NCBI GenBank assembly: GCA_034420495.1
Contig: DAOULG010000056.1
Location: 1 to 15,215 of the forward strand
Reading direction: 5' to 3'
Origin: VYDC01 sp034420495
GTDB taxonomy: Bacteria > Chloroflexota > Dehalococcoidia > UBA2979
Length of the DNA stretch: 15,215 nucleotides
In this document: piece after piece, positions 5,897 through 14,524 of the stretch
Layout of the letters: the number at the start of each line of letters is the position of its first letter
How positions within the stretch are numbered: the first letter of the stretch is position 1
Position numbers and translations under genes: made by a program
The notes under the pieces: generated by a model
What the model was told of the DNA's origin: nothing
Database searches by the model: none
The model's input: the letters and a program-made list of their open reading frames with translations, nothing else

Positions 5897-6360
5897 GCGC
5901 CGCCCGACGCAGCGCGGGGCGGCCGCCCCGCCCGCACGGCCGGGGAGGGGCCCCGGCGTCACCGCTCCGCCCGAGGCCCGGAGGGCGGGCCGGCCGAGCA
6001 CGAGGGTCGAGGGAAGAGCCAGCACATCACACCAGCACGCAGAGGGGCGCGGGAGACCGCTGCGCCCGCTCCAGCCGGCCGAGCGCGCCGGCTCGAACCG
6101 ACGCCGACTCGCCCGCGCCCGGACGACGCGACCGCCCCTGCGCGCCCATCCACCCGGCCCGGCGCCGCAGGCCGGATGTCCCTGGCCACACCGCACGAGG
6201 AGAGATCGCGAAGAACGGGGAAGGCAGCACAGGACTCACCACCGAGCCACGACGCCGCACGCGGAGAGACGAGGAGAACGGGGAAGGCAGCACAGGACTC
6301 ACCACCGAACCACCACACCCTGCGATGAGAGAACAGGGAGAACGAGGAAGGCAGCACAGA
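5897..6360 (+). other. rpsO-pnp intergenic spacer
   Basis: This 464-bp stretch has no credible gene, although the pnp frame stays open through it by GC bias. Contents in order: an 18-bp GC palindrome, a second GC hairpin, about 230 bp of featureless GC-rich sequence, then a three-unit tandem repeat running into the pnp start. A weak resemblance at about 6014-6047 (AAGAGCCAGCACATCACACC) to the repeat core may be a decayed fourth copy. In E. coli the same spacer carries the rpsO terminator, a pnp promoter and an RNase III site through which PNPase autoregulates; no such site can be assigned here. Confidence 0.5.
5914..5931 (+). terminator. GC palindrome after rpsO
   Basis: A perfect 18-bp inverted repeat, GCGGGGC (5914-5920) with GCCCCGC (5925-5931) around GGCC, begins 17 nt after the rpsO stop. 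A second hairpin, CCGGGG (5940-5945) with CCCCGG (5951-5956), follows. No T-run is present, so the pair may attenuate, stabilise or be processed rather than terminate fully. Confidence 0.45.

Positions 6361-6376
<16 letters not shown>
6191..6376 (+). repeat. Three-unit tandem repeat (about 64 bp) leading into pnp
   Basis: Units begin near 6191 (CCGCACGAGG), 6255 (CCGCACGCGG) and 6320 (CTGCGATGAG). Units 1 and 2 share a 34-nt exact block (6212-6245 and 6275-6308, offset 63) that includes GGGGAAGGCAGCACAGGACT. Unit 3 keeps AACGAGGAAGGCAGCACAG (6341-6359) but has diverged, and it contains the pnp ribosome-binding site and GTG. The sequence is less GC-rich and more A/C/G-skewed than its surroundings. 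It resembles the dispersed intergenic repeats built on ACCAC and GGAGA words that I associate with many bacterial genomes, but that assignment is from memory and untested. Confidence 0.75.
6345..6363 (+). promoter_or_regulatory. pnp ribosome-binding site and GTG start carried by the last repeat unit
   Basis: AGGAAGG (6345-6351) lies 9 nt before GTG (6361-6363). The same purine-rich word occurs in repeat units 1 and 2, where the position of the GTG reads CTC, so only unit 3 makes a start. This decides the start in favour of 6361 over the in-frame ATG at 6325, which has no Shine-Dalgarno sequence. Confidence 0.6.
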
Positions 6377-8799
<2,423 letters not shown>

Positions 8800-8800
8800 C

Positions 8801-8813
8801 GCCTCCGGGAGGC
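8801..8813 (+). promoter_or_regulatory. Small hairpin overlapping the dapB ribosome-binding site
   Basis: GCCTC (8801-8805) can pair with GAGGC (8809-8813) around CGG, which hides part of GGGAGG (8807-8812), one of two purine-rich words before dapB. Ribosomes finishing pnp at 8799 would melt it, which could couple dapB translation to pnp. The stem is only 5 bp, so this is speculative. Confidence 0.25.
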
Positions 8814-8823
8814 TGAGGCGGTG

Positions 8824-9630
8824 ATGCGGGCGGTCGTCTCCGGGACCGGCGAGATGGGGCGGCTCGTCCTCGCCACGCTCGAGGCCGAGCCCTCGGTCGA
8901 GGTCGTGGGCGTGCTCGAGCCGCTCCTCGGGACGGTGGCCGCTCCGCAGGAGCCCGACCGCTTCGCCTCCGGCGCCGACTACCCGCTTCAGGCCGACCCG
9001 CAGGCGCTCTTCGCGCAGGCGCGCCCCGACCTCGTCGTCGACTTCACGAACGCCCGGGCGACTCCCCGGCTCATCGACGCGGTGCTCGCGTGCGGCGTGC
9101 GCCCGGTGATCGGCACCTCGGGAGTCCCCGAGGAGGAGGTCGCGCGGCTGCGGAGCGGGCTCGCCCGGCTCGGCCTCGGCGGCGTGCTCGCCGCGAACTT
9201 CGCGCTGGGCGCCGTCGTGCAGATGCACCTGGCGCGCGTCGCCGCGCGCTTCTTCGACGCGGCGGAGCTCATCGAGCTGCACCACGACCGGAAGGCGGAC
9301 TCCCCCTCCGGCACGGCGATCGCCACGGCGCGGGGGATGCGCGAGGGGCGCGGATCCGACTTCTCGCACCCCGAGCCCGAGCTCGAGCACGAGGGTGCGG
9401 AGGGGGCCCGCGGCGCCGTCGTCGGCGGCGTCGGGATCCACTCCGTCCGGCTCCCCGGTCTCGTCGCGCACCAGGAGGTGATACTCGGCGGCAGGGGTCA
9501 GACGCTCTCGCTGCGCCACGACACCACCGGCCGCGAGTCCTTCATGCCGGGCGTCCTCCTCGCCGTCCGCTCGGTGATGGAGCGCGAGGGCCTGGTCGAG
9601 GGGCTCGACTCGCTCATCGGGCTCCCGTAG
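8824..9630 (+). CDS. dapB: 4-hydroxy-tetrahydrodipicolinate reductase
   Basis: A cytoplasmic NAD(P)H-dependent reductase that follows DapA in the diaminopimelate/lysine pathway. The protein is 268 residues, normal for the family. Visible are the dinucleotide-binding GTGEMGR (7-13), DFTNARATP, GTSG, ANFALGA, the catalytic signature ELHHDRKADSPSGTA with His153, His154 and Lys157, and the C-terminal dimerisation-region motif GVGIHSVRLPGLVAHQEVI. The first glycine motif is GTGEMG rather than the commoner GAxGRMG. Start: ATG at 8824 or an adjacent in-frame GTG at 8821; GAGG (8815-8818) is spaced well for the ATG. It lies 24 nt after pnp and 78 nt before asd. pnp-dapB linkage is familiar from actinobacteria. 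Confidence 0.94.
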   Translation: MRAVVSGTGEMGRLVLATLEAEPSVEVVGVLEPLLGTVAAPQEPDRFASGADYPLQADPQALFAQARPDLVVDFTNARATPRLIDAVLACGVRPVIGTSGVPEEEVARLRSGLARLGLGGVLAANFALGAVVQMHLARVAARFFDAAELIELHHDRKADSPSGTAIATARGMREGRGSDFSHPEPELEHEGAEGARGAVVGGVGIHSVRLPGLVAHQEVILGGRGQTLSLRHDTTGRESFMPGVLLAVRSVMEREGLVEGLDSLIGLP

Positions 9631-9636
9631 GCGCGC

Positions 9637-9665
9637 TCGCCACCGGCGTCGGGCGACCCTACGAT
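9637..9665 (+). promoter_or_regulatory. Candidate asd promoter (TCGCCA-17-TACGAT)
   Basis: TCGCCA (9637-9642) and TACGAT (9660-9665) each match 4 of 6 consensus positions with a 17-bp spacer. A start near 9672 would lie downstream of the ATG at 9664, favouring translation of asd from the GTG at 9709. This may be an internal promoter of the pnp-dap cluster. Confidence 0.35.
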
Positions 9666-9708
9666 GGATGGGTCCTCACCCGCGGCCCGCAGGAAAGGGA
9701 AGAGCTCC

Positions 9709-10761
9709 GTGCCGGTCTCCGCGCGTCCCACCGTCGCCGTGATCGGCGCGACCGGCGCCGTCGGCGCCGCCTTCCTGCGCGTCGCCGAGGAGCGCGACTT
9801 CCCCGCGGGGGAGCTGCGCCTCCTCGCCTCCGCCCGCTCCGCCGGCAGGCGGCTCCGCTTCCGCGGCGAGGAGCACGAGGTGCGGGAGACGAGCGAGGAG
9901 GCGCTCCGGGGCGCGGACCTCGTCTTCTGCTCGGCGAACTCCGAGGTCTCGAGGCGCTGGGGGCCGGTGGTGGCCGCTCAGGGGGGCGTCTTCATCGACG
10001 ACGGCTCGGCCTTCCGCATGGAGCCCACGGTCCCCCTCGTCGTCCCCGAGGTGAACGGGGAGGATGTCGAGTGGCACCGGGGTATCCTCTCGATCCCGAA
10101 CTGCACGACGACGCCGCTCGTGCTCGCGCTCCACGCGATGCGGCGCGTGGCGCCGCTCCTGCGCGTGAGCGCCGCCACCTACCAGGCGGTGACCGGCGTC
10201 GGCGCGGCCGCCGCGGAGGAGCTCCGCTCGCAGCTCGCCGCCATCTCCCGGGGCGAGGAGCCGCCACCGCCGCGCGAGCTCCCGCAGCAGATCGCGCTCA
10301 ACGTGCTGCCGCAGGTCGACGATTTCTCGGAGGGGGGCTACACGCGCGAGGAGCTCAAGATGCAGAACGAGTCGCGCAAGATCCTCCACCAGCCGGATCT
10401 GCGCTTCTCGGCGACCTGCGTGCGCGTGCCGACGATGGTCGGGCACGCCGAGGCCGTGCACGTCGAGTTCTCCCGCGAGGCGCCGCTCCCGGCGCTGCGC
10501 GCCGCGCTCGCGGCGCAGCCCGGCATCGAGCTCCAGGACGACCCGGAGGCGGGCCTCTACCCGACGCCGCTCTCCTCGGAGGACGACGACCGCGTCTTCG
10601 TCGGGAGGCTCCGCAGCGATCCCTCGGTCGAGCACGGCGCCGTCTTCTGGGTCGTCTCCGACAACCTGCGCAAGGGCGCCGCGACCAACGCCATCCAGAT
10701 CGCCGAGGAGGTGCTCCACCGCGGGCGGCTCGGCGCCCCGGAGGCCGCCCGGGCGCTATAG
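9709..10761 (+). CDS. asd: Aspartate-semialdehyde dehydrogenase
   Basis: This enzyme reduces aspartyl-4-phosphate to aspartate semialdehyde with NADPH, the branch point to lysine/DAP, threonine and methionine. From the GTG at 9709 it has 350 residues. Seen are VAVIGATGAVGAAFLRV (NADP-binding GATGAVG near 13-19), the catalytic Cys132 in IPNCTTTPLVLALH, TYQAVTGVGAAAAEEL, the YTREELKMQNESRKIL segment, and the catalytic-type His246 in VPTMVGHAEAVHVEFS. The Cys context is CTT, where many homologues have CST. Start: the ATG at 9664 adds 15 unconserved residues and overlaps a candidate -10. The GTG has purine-rich AGGAAAGGGAAGAG (9691-9704) just upstream. Its gene neighbours dapB and dapA act on its product, so it forms a DAP cluster with them. 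Confidence 0.94.
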   Translation: MPVSARPTVAVIGATGAVGAAFLRVAEERDFPAGELRLLASARSAGRRLRFRGEEHEVRETSEEALRGADLVFCSANSEVSRRWGPVVAAQGGVFIDDGSAFRMEPTVPLVVPEVNGEDVEWHRGILSIPNCTTTPLVLALHAMRRVAPLLRVSAATYQAVTGVGAAAAEELRSQLAAISRGEEPPPPRELPQQIALNVLPQVDDFSEGGYTREELKMQNESRKILHQPDLRFSATCVRVPTMVGHAEAVHVEFSREAPLPALRAALAAQPGIELQDDPEAGLYPTPLSSEDDDRVFVGRLRSDPSVEHGAVFWVVSDNLRKGAATNAIQIAEEVLHRGRLGAPEAARAL

Positions 10762-10762
10762 T
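10757..10762 (+). promoter_or_regulatory. Possible -10 element before dapA
   Basis: TATAGT overlaps the asd stop codon, 54 nt before the dapA ATG. It is a near-consensus -10 in GC-rich sequence, but no -35 is evident and dapA may simply be co-transcribed with asd. Weak. Confidence 0.2.
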
Positions 10763-10815
10763 GGCCCCCCGGAGGGCGGCTCGGATCGCTCCGGACGGCG
10801 TCGGGGAGTAGCGGC

Positions 10816-11718
10816 ATGGCGCGCGCCTGGGGCCGCCTGCTGACCGCGATGGTGACGCCCTTCGAGGCGGGCGGCGCCGTCGACGAGGCGCGCTGCGGCG
10901 AGCTCGCCCGCGCGCTGCTCGACTCGGGCTCCGACGGACTCGTCCTCACCGGCACCACCGGCGAATGCCCCACCCTCACCATCCGCGAGCAGGTCGGCGT
11001 CTGGCGCTCGGTGCGCGCGGCCGTCGGCGAGGAGGCGCTGCTCGTCGCCGGCGCCTCGACCAACTCGACGCAGGAGTCGCTCGAGATGGTGGAGGCGGGG
11101 GCCGGGGCGGGCGTCGACGCGCTGATGCTCACGGTGCCGTACTACAACAAGCCGTCGCAGGCGGGGCTCGTGCGCCACTTCGAGGTGCTGGCCCAGGCGA
11201 CGCCGCTCCCCTGCATCCTCTACAACGTCCCGTCGCGGACGGCCGTCAACATGACGGCGGAGACGGCGGTCCGGCTCTCCGCCGTGGAGAACATCGTCGG
11301 CGTGAAGGAGGCCTCGGGCGATCTCGGTCAGATGGCCGAGATCGTCGAGCGCACCGCGGGGACGGACTTCCTGGTCTGGTCGGGGAACGACGCCGACACG
11401 CTGCCCCTGCTCGCCGTGGGCGGCCACGGCGTGGTCTCGGTCGCCTCGCACCTGGTCGGGCGGCAGCTGGCCTCCATGATCGAGGCGGCGCTCTCCGGCC
11501 GCGGCTCAGAGGCGGCGGCCGTCCACCGCCGCCTCGCCCCGCTCGTGGACGCGCTCTTCATCGAGAGCAACCCGGCGCCGGTGAAGTTCGCGCTCGCCGA
11601 GGCCGGCTTCCCGGTGGGGGGGCTCCGGCTCCCGCTGGTCGCGCCCTCGGAGGACTCCCGGGAGCGGATCCGCTCCGAGCTCGCCCGCCACCGCATCGAC
11701 CTGCCGGTCGCCGTCTAG
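10816..11718 (+). CDS. dapA: 4-hydroxy-tetrahydrodipicolinate synthase
   Basis: A class I aldolase-type TIM-barrel enzyme that condenses pyruvate with aspartate semialdehyde, the first committed step to diaminopimelate and lysine. It has 300 residues, typical for DapA. Key residues are the Schiff-base Lys164 (GVKEASGD), Tyr136 (YNVPSRT) with Arg141, Thr47-Thr48 in GTTGECPTL, and Tyr109-Tyr110 in PYYNKPSQ, so the full catalytic triad of the family is present. Residue 51 is Cys where GTTGES is commonest. The ATG follows GGGGAG by 7 nt. It is the last gene of the pnp-dapB-asd-dapA run. In some actinobacteria an RNase J gene follows; here the next genes are on the opposite strand. Confidence 0.95.
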   Translation: MARAWGRLLTAMVTPFEAGGAVDEARCGELARALLDSGSDGLVLTGTTGECPTLTIREQVGVWRSVRAAVGEEALLVAGASTNSTQESLEMVEAGAGAGVDALMLTVPYYNKPSQAGLVRHFEVLAQATPLPCILYNVPSRTAVNMTAETAVRLSAVENIVGVKEASGDLGQMAEIVERTAGTDFLVWSGNDADTLPLLAVGGHGVVSVASHLVGRQLASMIEAALSGRGSEAAAVHRRLAPLVDALFIESNPAPVKFALAEAGFPVGGLRLPLVAPSEDSRERIRSELARHRIDLPVAV

Positions 11719-11741
11719 GGGCGGCCCGGGGCTCGGGCGCC

Positions 11742-12329
11742 TCAGCCGCCGCGCGGCTCCTCCGCCGCCGGCCGCTCGCCGCTCCCACCGGCGGCGTCGC
11801 GGCGCGCGGTCCACTCCTCCCACTCCCGCAGCAGCCCGGCGCGGCCGCGCGCGTAGCCCTGGCGGTCGCCGATGCCTCCTCCGAGGAGGCCGGCGGCCGC
11901 GCGTCCGCCGAGGAAGAGGACGAGGGCGTAGGTGACGGTCGCCCAGACGAGGTTCTCGCGGAGCGGGGGGAGCCCCAGCACCAGCGCGAGGCCGCCGACG
12001 ATCGCGAGGGCGAGCCCCAGGTAGGCGTAGCCGGTGACCCAGGCGCGCTCCGTCTTCCGCTGCCTGCGCAGCATCTCCGCCACCTCCTCGGGGACGGAGG
12101 AGACGGGGGCGCGGCCCGCCCCCGCCTCCGCGCCGCAGTGGGCGCAGTGCCCGCGCTCCTGGGGCAGCGGGGTGTAGCAGTGCCCGCAGAAGCGGCCCGC
12201 GCGCGGCCGCTCCCCGCGGCTGACGGCGACCAGGTGCTCCTCCAGACGCTCGCTGAAGAGGGGGCAGTCGTCGTCGTGCAGGAGGCGCCTCTCGCCGGAG
12301 CCCAGCCGGACACGCCCCTCGCGGCTCAT
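11742..12329 (-). CDS. Zinc-ribbon membrane protein of unknown function
   Basis: A 195-residue protein. An N-terminal soluble part includes a four-Cys zinc ribbon, CGHC (48-51) and CAHC (62-65), CxxC-x10-CxxC. A charged stretch (80-95) follows, then two hydrophobic segments (about 98-120 and 126-150) that should form a membrane hairpin, and a basic then acidic cytoplasmic tail (about 155-195). Zinc ribbons of this short type often serve as structural knobs in small bacterial membrane proteins; no enzyme motif is seen. The ATG at 12329 overlaps the stop of the upstream gene (TGATG), so the two are translationally coupled and probably work together at the membrane. I do not recognise a named family. 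Confidence 0.7.
   Translation of the reverse strand: MSREGRVRLGSGERRLLHDDDCPLFSERLEEHLVAVSRGERPRAGRFCGHCYTPLPQERGHCAHCGAEAGAGRAPVSSVPEEVAEMLRRQRKTERAWVTGYAYLGLALAIVGGLALVLGLPPLRENLVWATVTYALVLFLGGRAAAGLLGGGIGDRQGYARGRAGLLREWEEWTARRDAAGGSGERPAAEEPRGG
11744..11758 (+). terminator. Possible hairpin after dapA
   Basis: AGCCGC (11744-11749) pairs with GCGGCT (11753-11758) around CGC, 25 nt after the dapA stop and inside the last codons of the convergent gene. It could end dapA transcripts, but it is short, lacks a T-run and lies in coding sequence. Confidence 0.25.
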
Positions 12330-12841
12330 CAGCGGGCGAGGTAGGCGTACTCGTGGTGTCCCATCGCGACGCCGAGCGCGAGCACGAGGAGGGAGACCGC
12401 GACCATCGCGGCCGACACCCAGAGCGAGCGCCGCCGGAGCCGCGCGAGCTCGGTCGCCGCGGCCCCGTCCGTCCCGGCGCGGTCGAGCGCCGCCTGGATG
12501 CGCGGTCCGAGCCAGGCGGCGTGCATGGCGATGAGGGCGAGGAGGGCGAGGAAGAGCGTCATCTTCGCCATGAAGAGCGGGCCGAAGCGGAAGTCGTTCA
12601 TCCCCTCCTGCACGACGACGGGGACGACCTCGTAGAATTGGTAGAGCCCGGTCAGGAGCAGCGCCACGAGGGAGACGCCGGCGATCATCCCGAAGCGCCG
12701 CGTCACGGTGCGCGTGACGCGGCTGCGGTCGACGTCGGAGAGGTGCTGCGTCGCCGGGACGACCGCGAGGAAGAGCAGGATCTGGGGCCCCACGAGCGCC
12801 GCCGCCGCCGTGACGTGCAGGATCAGCGAGAGTGTCTCCAC
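12329..12841 (-). CDS. Four-helix membrane protein, CopD/DUF2269-like
   Basis: A 170-residue integral membrane protein with four predicted helices at about 6-30, 50-74, 88-111 and 139-161. His residues sit near the helices (His9, His107, His162, His163). The pattern LHVTAAAALVG in helix 1 and AMHAAWLGPRI in helix 3 resembles CopD-like and DUF2269 proteins, some of which are thought to bind copper or haem. That resemblance is weak and the function is unknown. The start is GTG at 12841 with a long GGAGGAGGAG tract just upstream. Its stop overlaps the ATG of the zinc-ribbon gene by one base, making a two-gene operon divergent from the molybdoenzyme gene. Confidence 0.72.
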   Translation of the reverse strand: METLSLILHVTAAAALVGPQILLFLAVVPATQHLSDVDRSRVTRTVTRRFGMIAGVSLVALLLTGLYQFYEVVPVVVQEGMNDFRFGPLFMAKMTLFLALLALIAMHAAWLGPRIQAALDRAGTDGAAATELARLRRRSLWVSAAMVAVSLLVLALGVAMGHHEYAYLAR

Positions 12842-12882
12842 CGGCTCCTCCTCCTCCGCGCGCGGCCCGTGGCCCGGGGGTG

Positions 12883-12888
12883 ATTGTA
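12883..12888 (-). promoter_or_regulatory. Candidate -10 for the membrane-protein pair
   Basis: On the minus strand TACAAT (12888-12883) matches 5 of 6 consensus positions, in otherwise GC-only sequence 42 bp before the GTG at 12841. No -35 is apparent. A weaker TAGCAT (12940-12945, plus strand) could serve the divergent molybdoenzyme gene. Confidence 0.35.
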
Positions 12889-13002
12889 GCGGCCGCGCGC
12901 GGAGGGGCCGCGTCCGCTGCCGGGGCCGGGCGGTGGGGGTAGCATGGGAGGCCGCCGCGCCGGGGGCGCCCCGCGCCCCGGCGCCTGCGGGCGGGGGGAG
13001 CC

Positions 13003-14103
13003 GTGACCGACGACGCGGGCCGGCGCGCAGCGGGCACGGGCGGCCGCGCCGGGGTCTTCAAGGACCGCGAGCCCTTCATCGAGCGCGCCGAGGACGGCCT
13101 CGAATCCCGCCTCGAGCGCATGGAGGGGGTGATCACCCCCCGGGAGCTCTTCTTCGTGCGCAACAACGCCCCCTCGGTCGCCGTCGACGTCGCGACCTGG
13201 CGGCTCGTCGTCGAGGGCGACGCCGTCACGACGCCGCTCGCCCTCTCCTACGAGCAGATCCGCGGGCTTCCGCAGCGAACGCTCGTCTCCTACCTCGAGT
13301 GCGCCGGCAACCAGCGCTCGATGTTCGAGCGCCTCCAGGGCCGGGCCGCCAACGGCACGCAGTGGGGGACCGGCGCGGTCGGGAACGGCATCTGGCTCGG
13401 CGCGCGCCTCGCGGACGTGCTCGAGCTCGCCGGCATCTCCGACGGCGCCGAGAGCGTGCTGCTGGTGGGCCTCGACGAGGGGGCGCCCGAGGGCGGCTTC
13501 CGCCGCGCGGTGAGCGCAGAGAAGGCGATGCACCCCGACACGCTGCTCGCCTACGGCCTGAACGGCGAGGCGCTGCCGCCCGATCACGGCTACCCGCTGC
13601 GCGCGCTCCTCCCCGGCTGGATAGGCGCCTCCAACATCAAGTGGCTCGGCCGCATCGTGGTGAGCCGGGAGCGGCTGTGGACGCGCAACAACACCACCTC
13701 CTACGTGCTGGTGGGCGAGGACTACCCCCCCGAGGGGGAGGCGGAGGGCCGCGTCATCACGACGCAGAGCATCAAGAGCGCGCTCGGCCTGCCCTGGCCG
13801 GCCGAGCTTCCCCCGGGGAGGCACCGCCTGCACGGCTTCGCGCACTCGCCGGAGGGCGCGATCGCGCGCGTCGAGTGGAGCTGTGACGGCGGGGCGACTT
13901 GGCAGGAGGCGCGGCTCGCGGGGCCGCAGCTCCAGTACTCGTGGGCGCGCTTCGAGTTCGAGTGGGAGGCCCGGCCCGGCGAGCACACGCTCCTGACGCG
14001 CGCCACCGACGCCTCGGGCACCACGCAGCCCGACCGGGTCCCCTTCAACGAGGAGGGCTACCTCTTCAACCAGCCGCTTCCGCACCCGGTCCAGGTCAGG
14101 TAG
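13003..14103 (+). CDS. Sulfite oxidase-family molybdopterin-dependent oxidoreductase
   Basis: A 366-residue protein with the sulfite-oxidase fold. The molybdopterin domain (about 45-225) carries the Mo-ligand Cys100 in SYLECAGNQRSMF, HPDTLLAYGLNGEALP (177-192), DHGYPLRALLPGW and IGASNIKWLGRIV. The C-terminal Ig-like dimerisation domain (about 245-366) has VEWSCDGGATWQEA and WEARPGEHTLLTRATDASG. There is no haem (cytochrome b5) domain and no Sec or Tat signal in the first 40 residues. It therefore probably acts in the cytoplasm, whereas many bacterial sulfite dehydrogenases are exported. The substrate, sulfite or another oxyanion or sulfoxide, cannot be told. The GTG at 13003 follows GGGGGGAG. 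The next gene, 15 nt downstream, encodes a [2Fe-2S] ferredoxin, a plausible electron partner. Confidence 0.88.
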   Translation: MTDDAGRRAAGTGGRAGVFKDREPFIERAEDGLESRLERMEGVITPRELFFVRNNAPSVAVDVATWRLVVEGDAVTTPLALSYEQIRGLPQRTLVSYLECAGNQRSMFERLQGRAANGTQWGTGAVGNGIWLGARLADVLELAGISDGAESVLLVGLDEGAPEGGFRRAVSAEKAMHPDTLLAYGLNGEALPPDHGYPLRALLPGWIGASNIKWLGRIVVSRERLWTRNNTTSYVLVGEDYPPEGEAEGRVITTQSIKSALGLPWPAELPPGRHRLHGFAHSPEGAIARVEWSCDGGATWQEARLAGPQLQYSWARFEFEWEARPGEHTLLTRATDASGTTQPDRVPFNEEGYLFNQPLPHPVQVR

Positions 14104-14118
14104 CGGGGCCGCCCCGGC

Positions 14119-14499
14119 ATGGCGGAGGGGACTGACGAGGCGCTCTCGGGGGCGCGCGCCGAGGCGCTGAGGCGCGGCGTGGGCGGCTACGGCCGCCACG
14201 TCTTCCTCTGCATCGGTCCGGACTGCTGTACGCCCGAGGAGGGTGCGGCCGCCTGGGCGCGGCTGAAGCGCGGCGTGGGCGCGCTGAACGCCCGGGGCGA
14301 CGGGCCGCCGATCTATCGCACCAAGGTCGGCTGCCTGCGCATCTGCGAGAGCGGGCCCGTGGCTGTGGTCTACCCCGAGGGCCGCTGGTACGCCGGCCTG
14401 GTCCCCGACGCCCTCTCCCGTCTCATCGAGGAGGAGCTGGGGCGGGGGCGCCCGGTTGACGATCATCTGATCGGCGAGAACCCGCTCGGGATCGAGTGA
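14119..14499 (+). CDS. Thioredoxin-like [2Fe-2S] ferredoxin
   Basis: A 126-residue soluble protein with FLCIGPDCCTPEEG near the N-terminus and KVGCLRICESGP in the middle. Cys31, Cys36 (or Cys37), Cys72 and Cys76 fit the C-x4-C...C-x3-C arrangement of the thioredoxin-fold [2Fe-2S] ferredoxins. VAVVYPEGRWYAGL after the second pair is also typical. Such proteins carry single electrons. The gene starts 15 nt after the molybdoenzyme stop with only a weak purine stretch before the ATG, so it is probably translated from the same transcript. Pairing with a molybdopterin enzyme that lacks its own haem domain suggests it is the redox partner; this is inference. Confidence 0.85.
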   Translation: MAEGTDEALSGARAEALRRGVGGYGRHVFLCIGPDCCTPEEGAAAWARLKRGVGALNARGDGPPIYRTKVGCLRICESGPVAVVYPEGRWYAGLVPDALSRLIEEELGRGRPVDDHLIGENPLGIE

Positions 14500-14508
14500 C
14501 CGGATCCC
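14488..14508 (+). terminator. Hairpin across the ferredoxin stop codon
   Basis: GGGATC (14488-14493) pairs with GATCCC (14503-14508). CTC (14485-14487) and GAG (14511-14513) can extend the stem past a 2-nt bulge. It lies at the junction of the convergent ferredoxin and purA genes and may end both transcripts. There is no T-run. Confidence 0.3.
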
Positions 14509-14524
14509 CTGAGCCCCGCGGCGG

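Noticed and set aside
4870..6360. Upstream extension of the pnp frame back through rpsO and the PAP2 gene
   Set aside because: The extension overlaps two real genes in other frames and is Arg/Pro/Ala-rich; PNPase homology begins just after 6361.
12823..14466. Minus-strand open frame of about 547 codons across the molybdoenzyme and ferredoxin genes
   Set aside because: Antisense to two genes with clear catalytic or cluster-binding motifs; no domain of its own.
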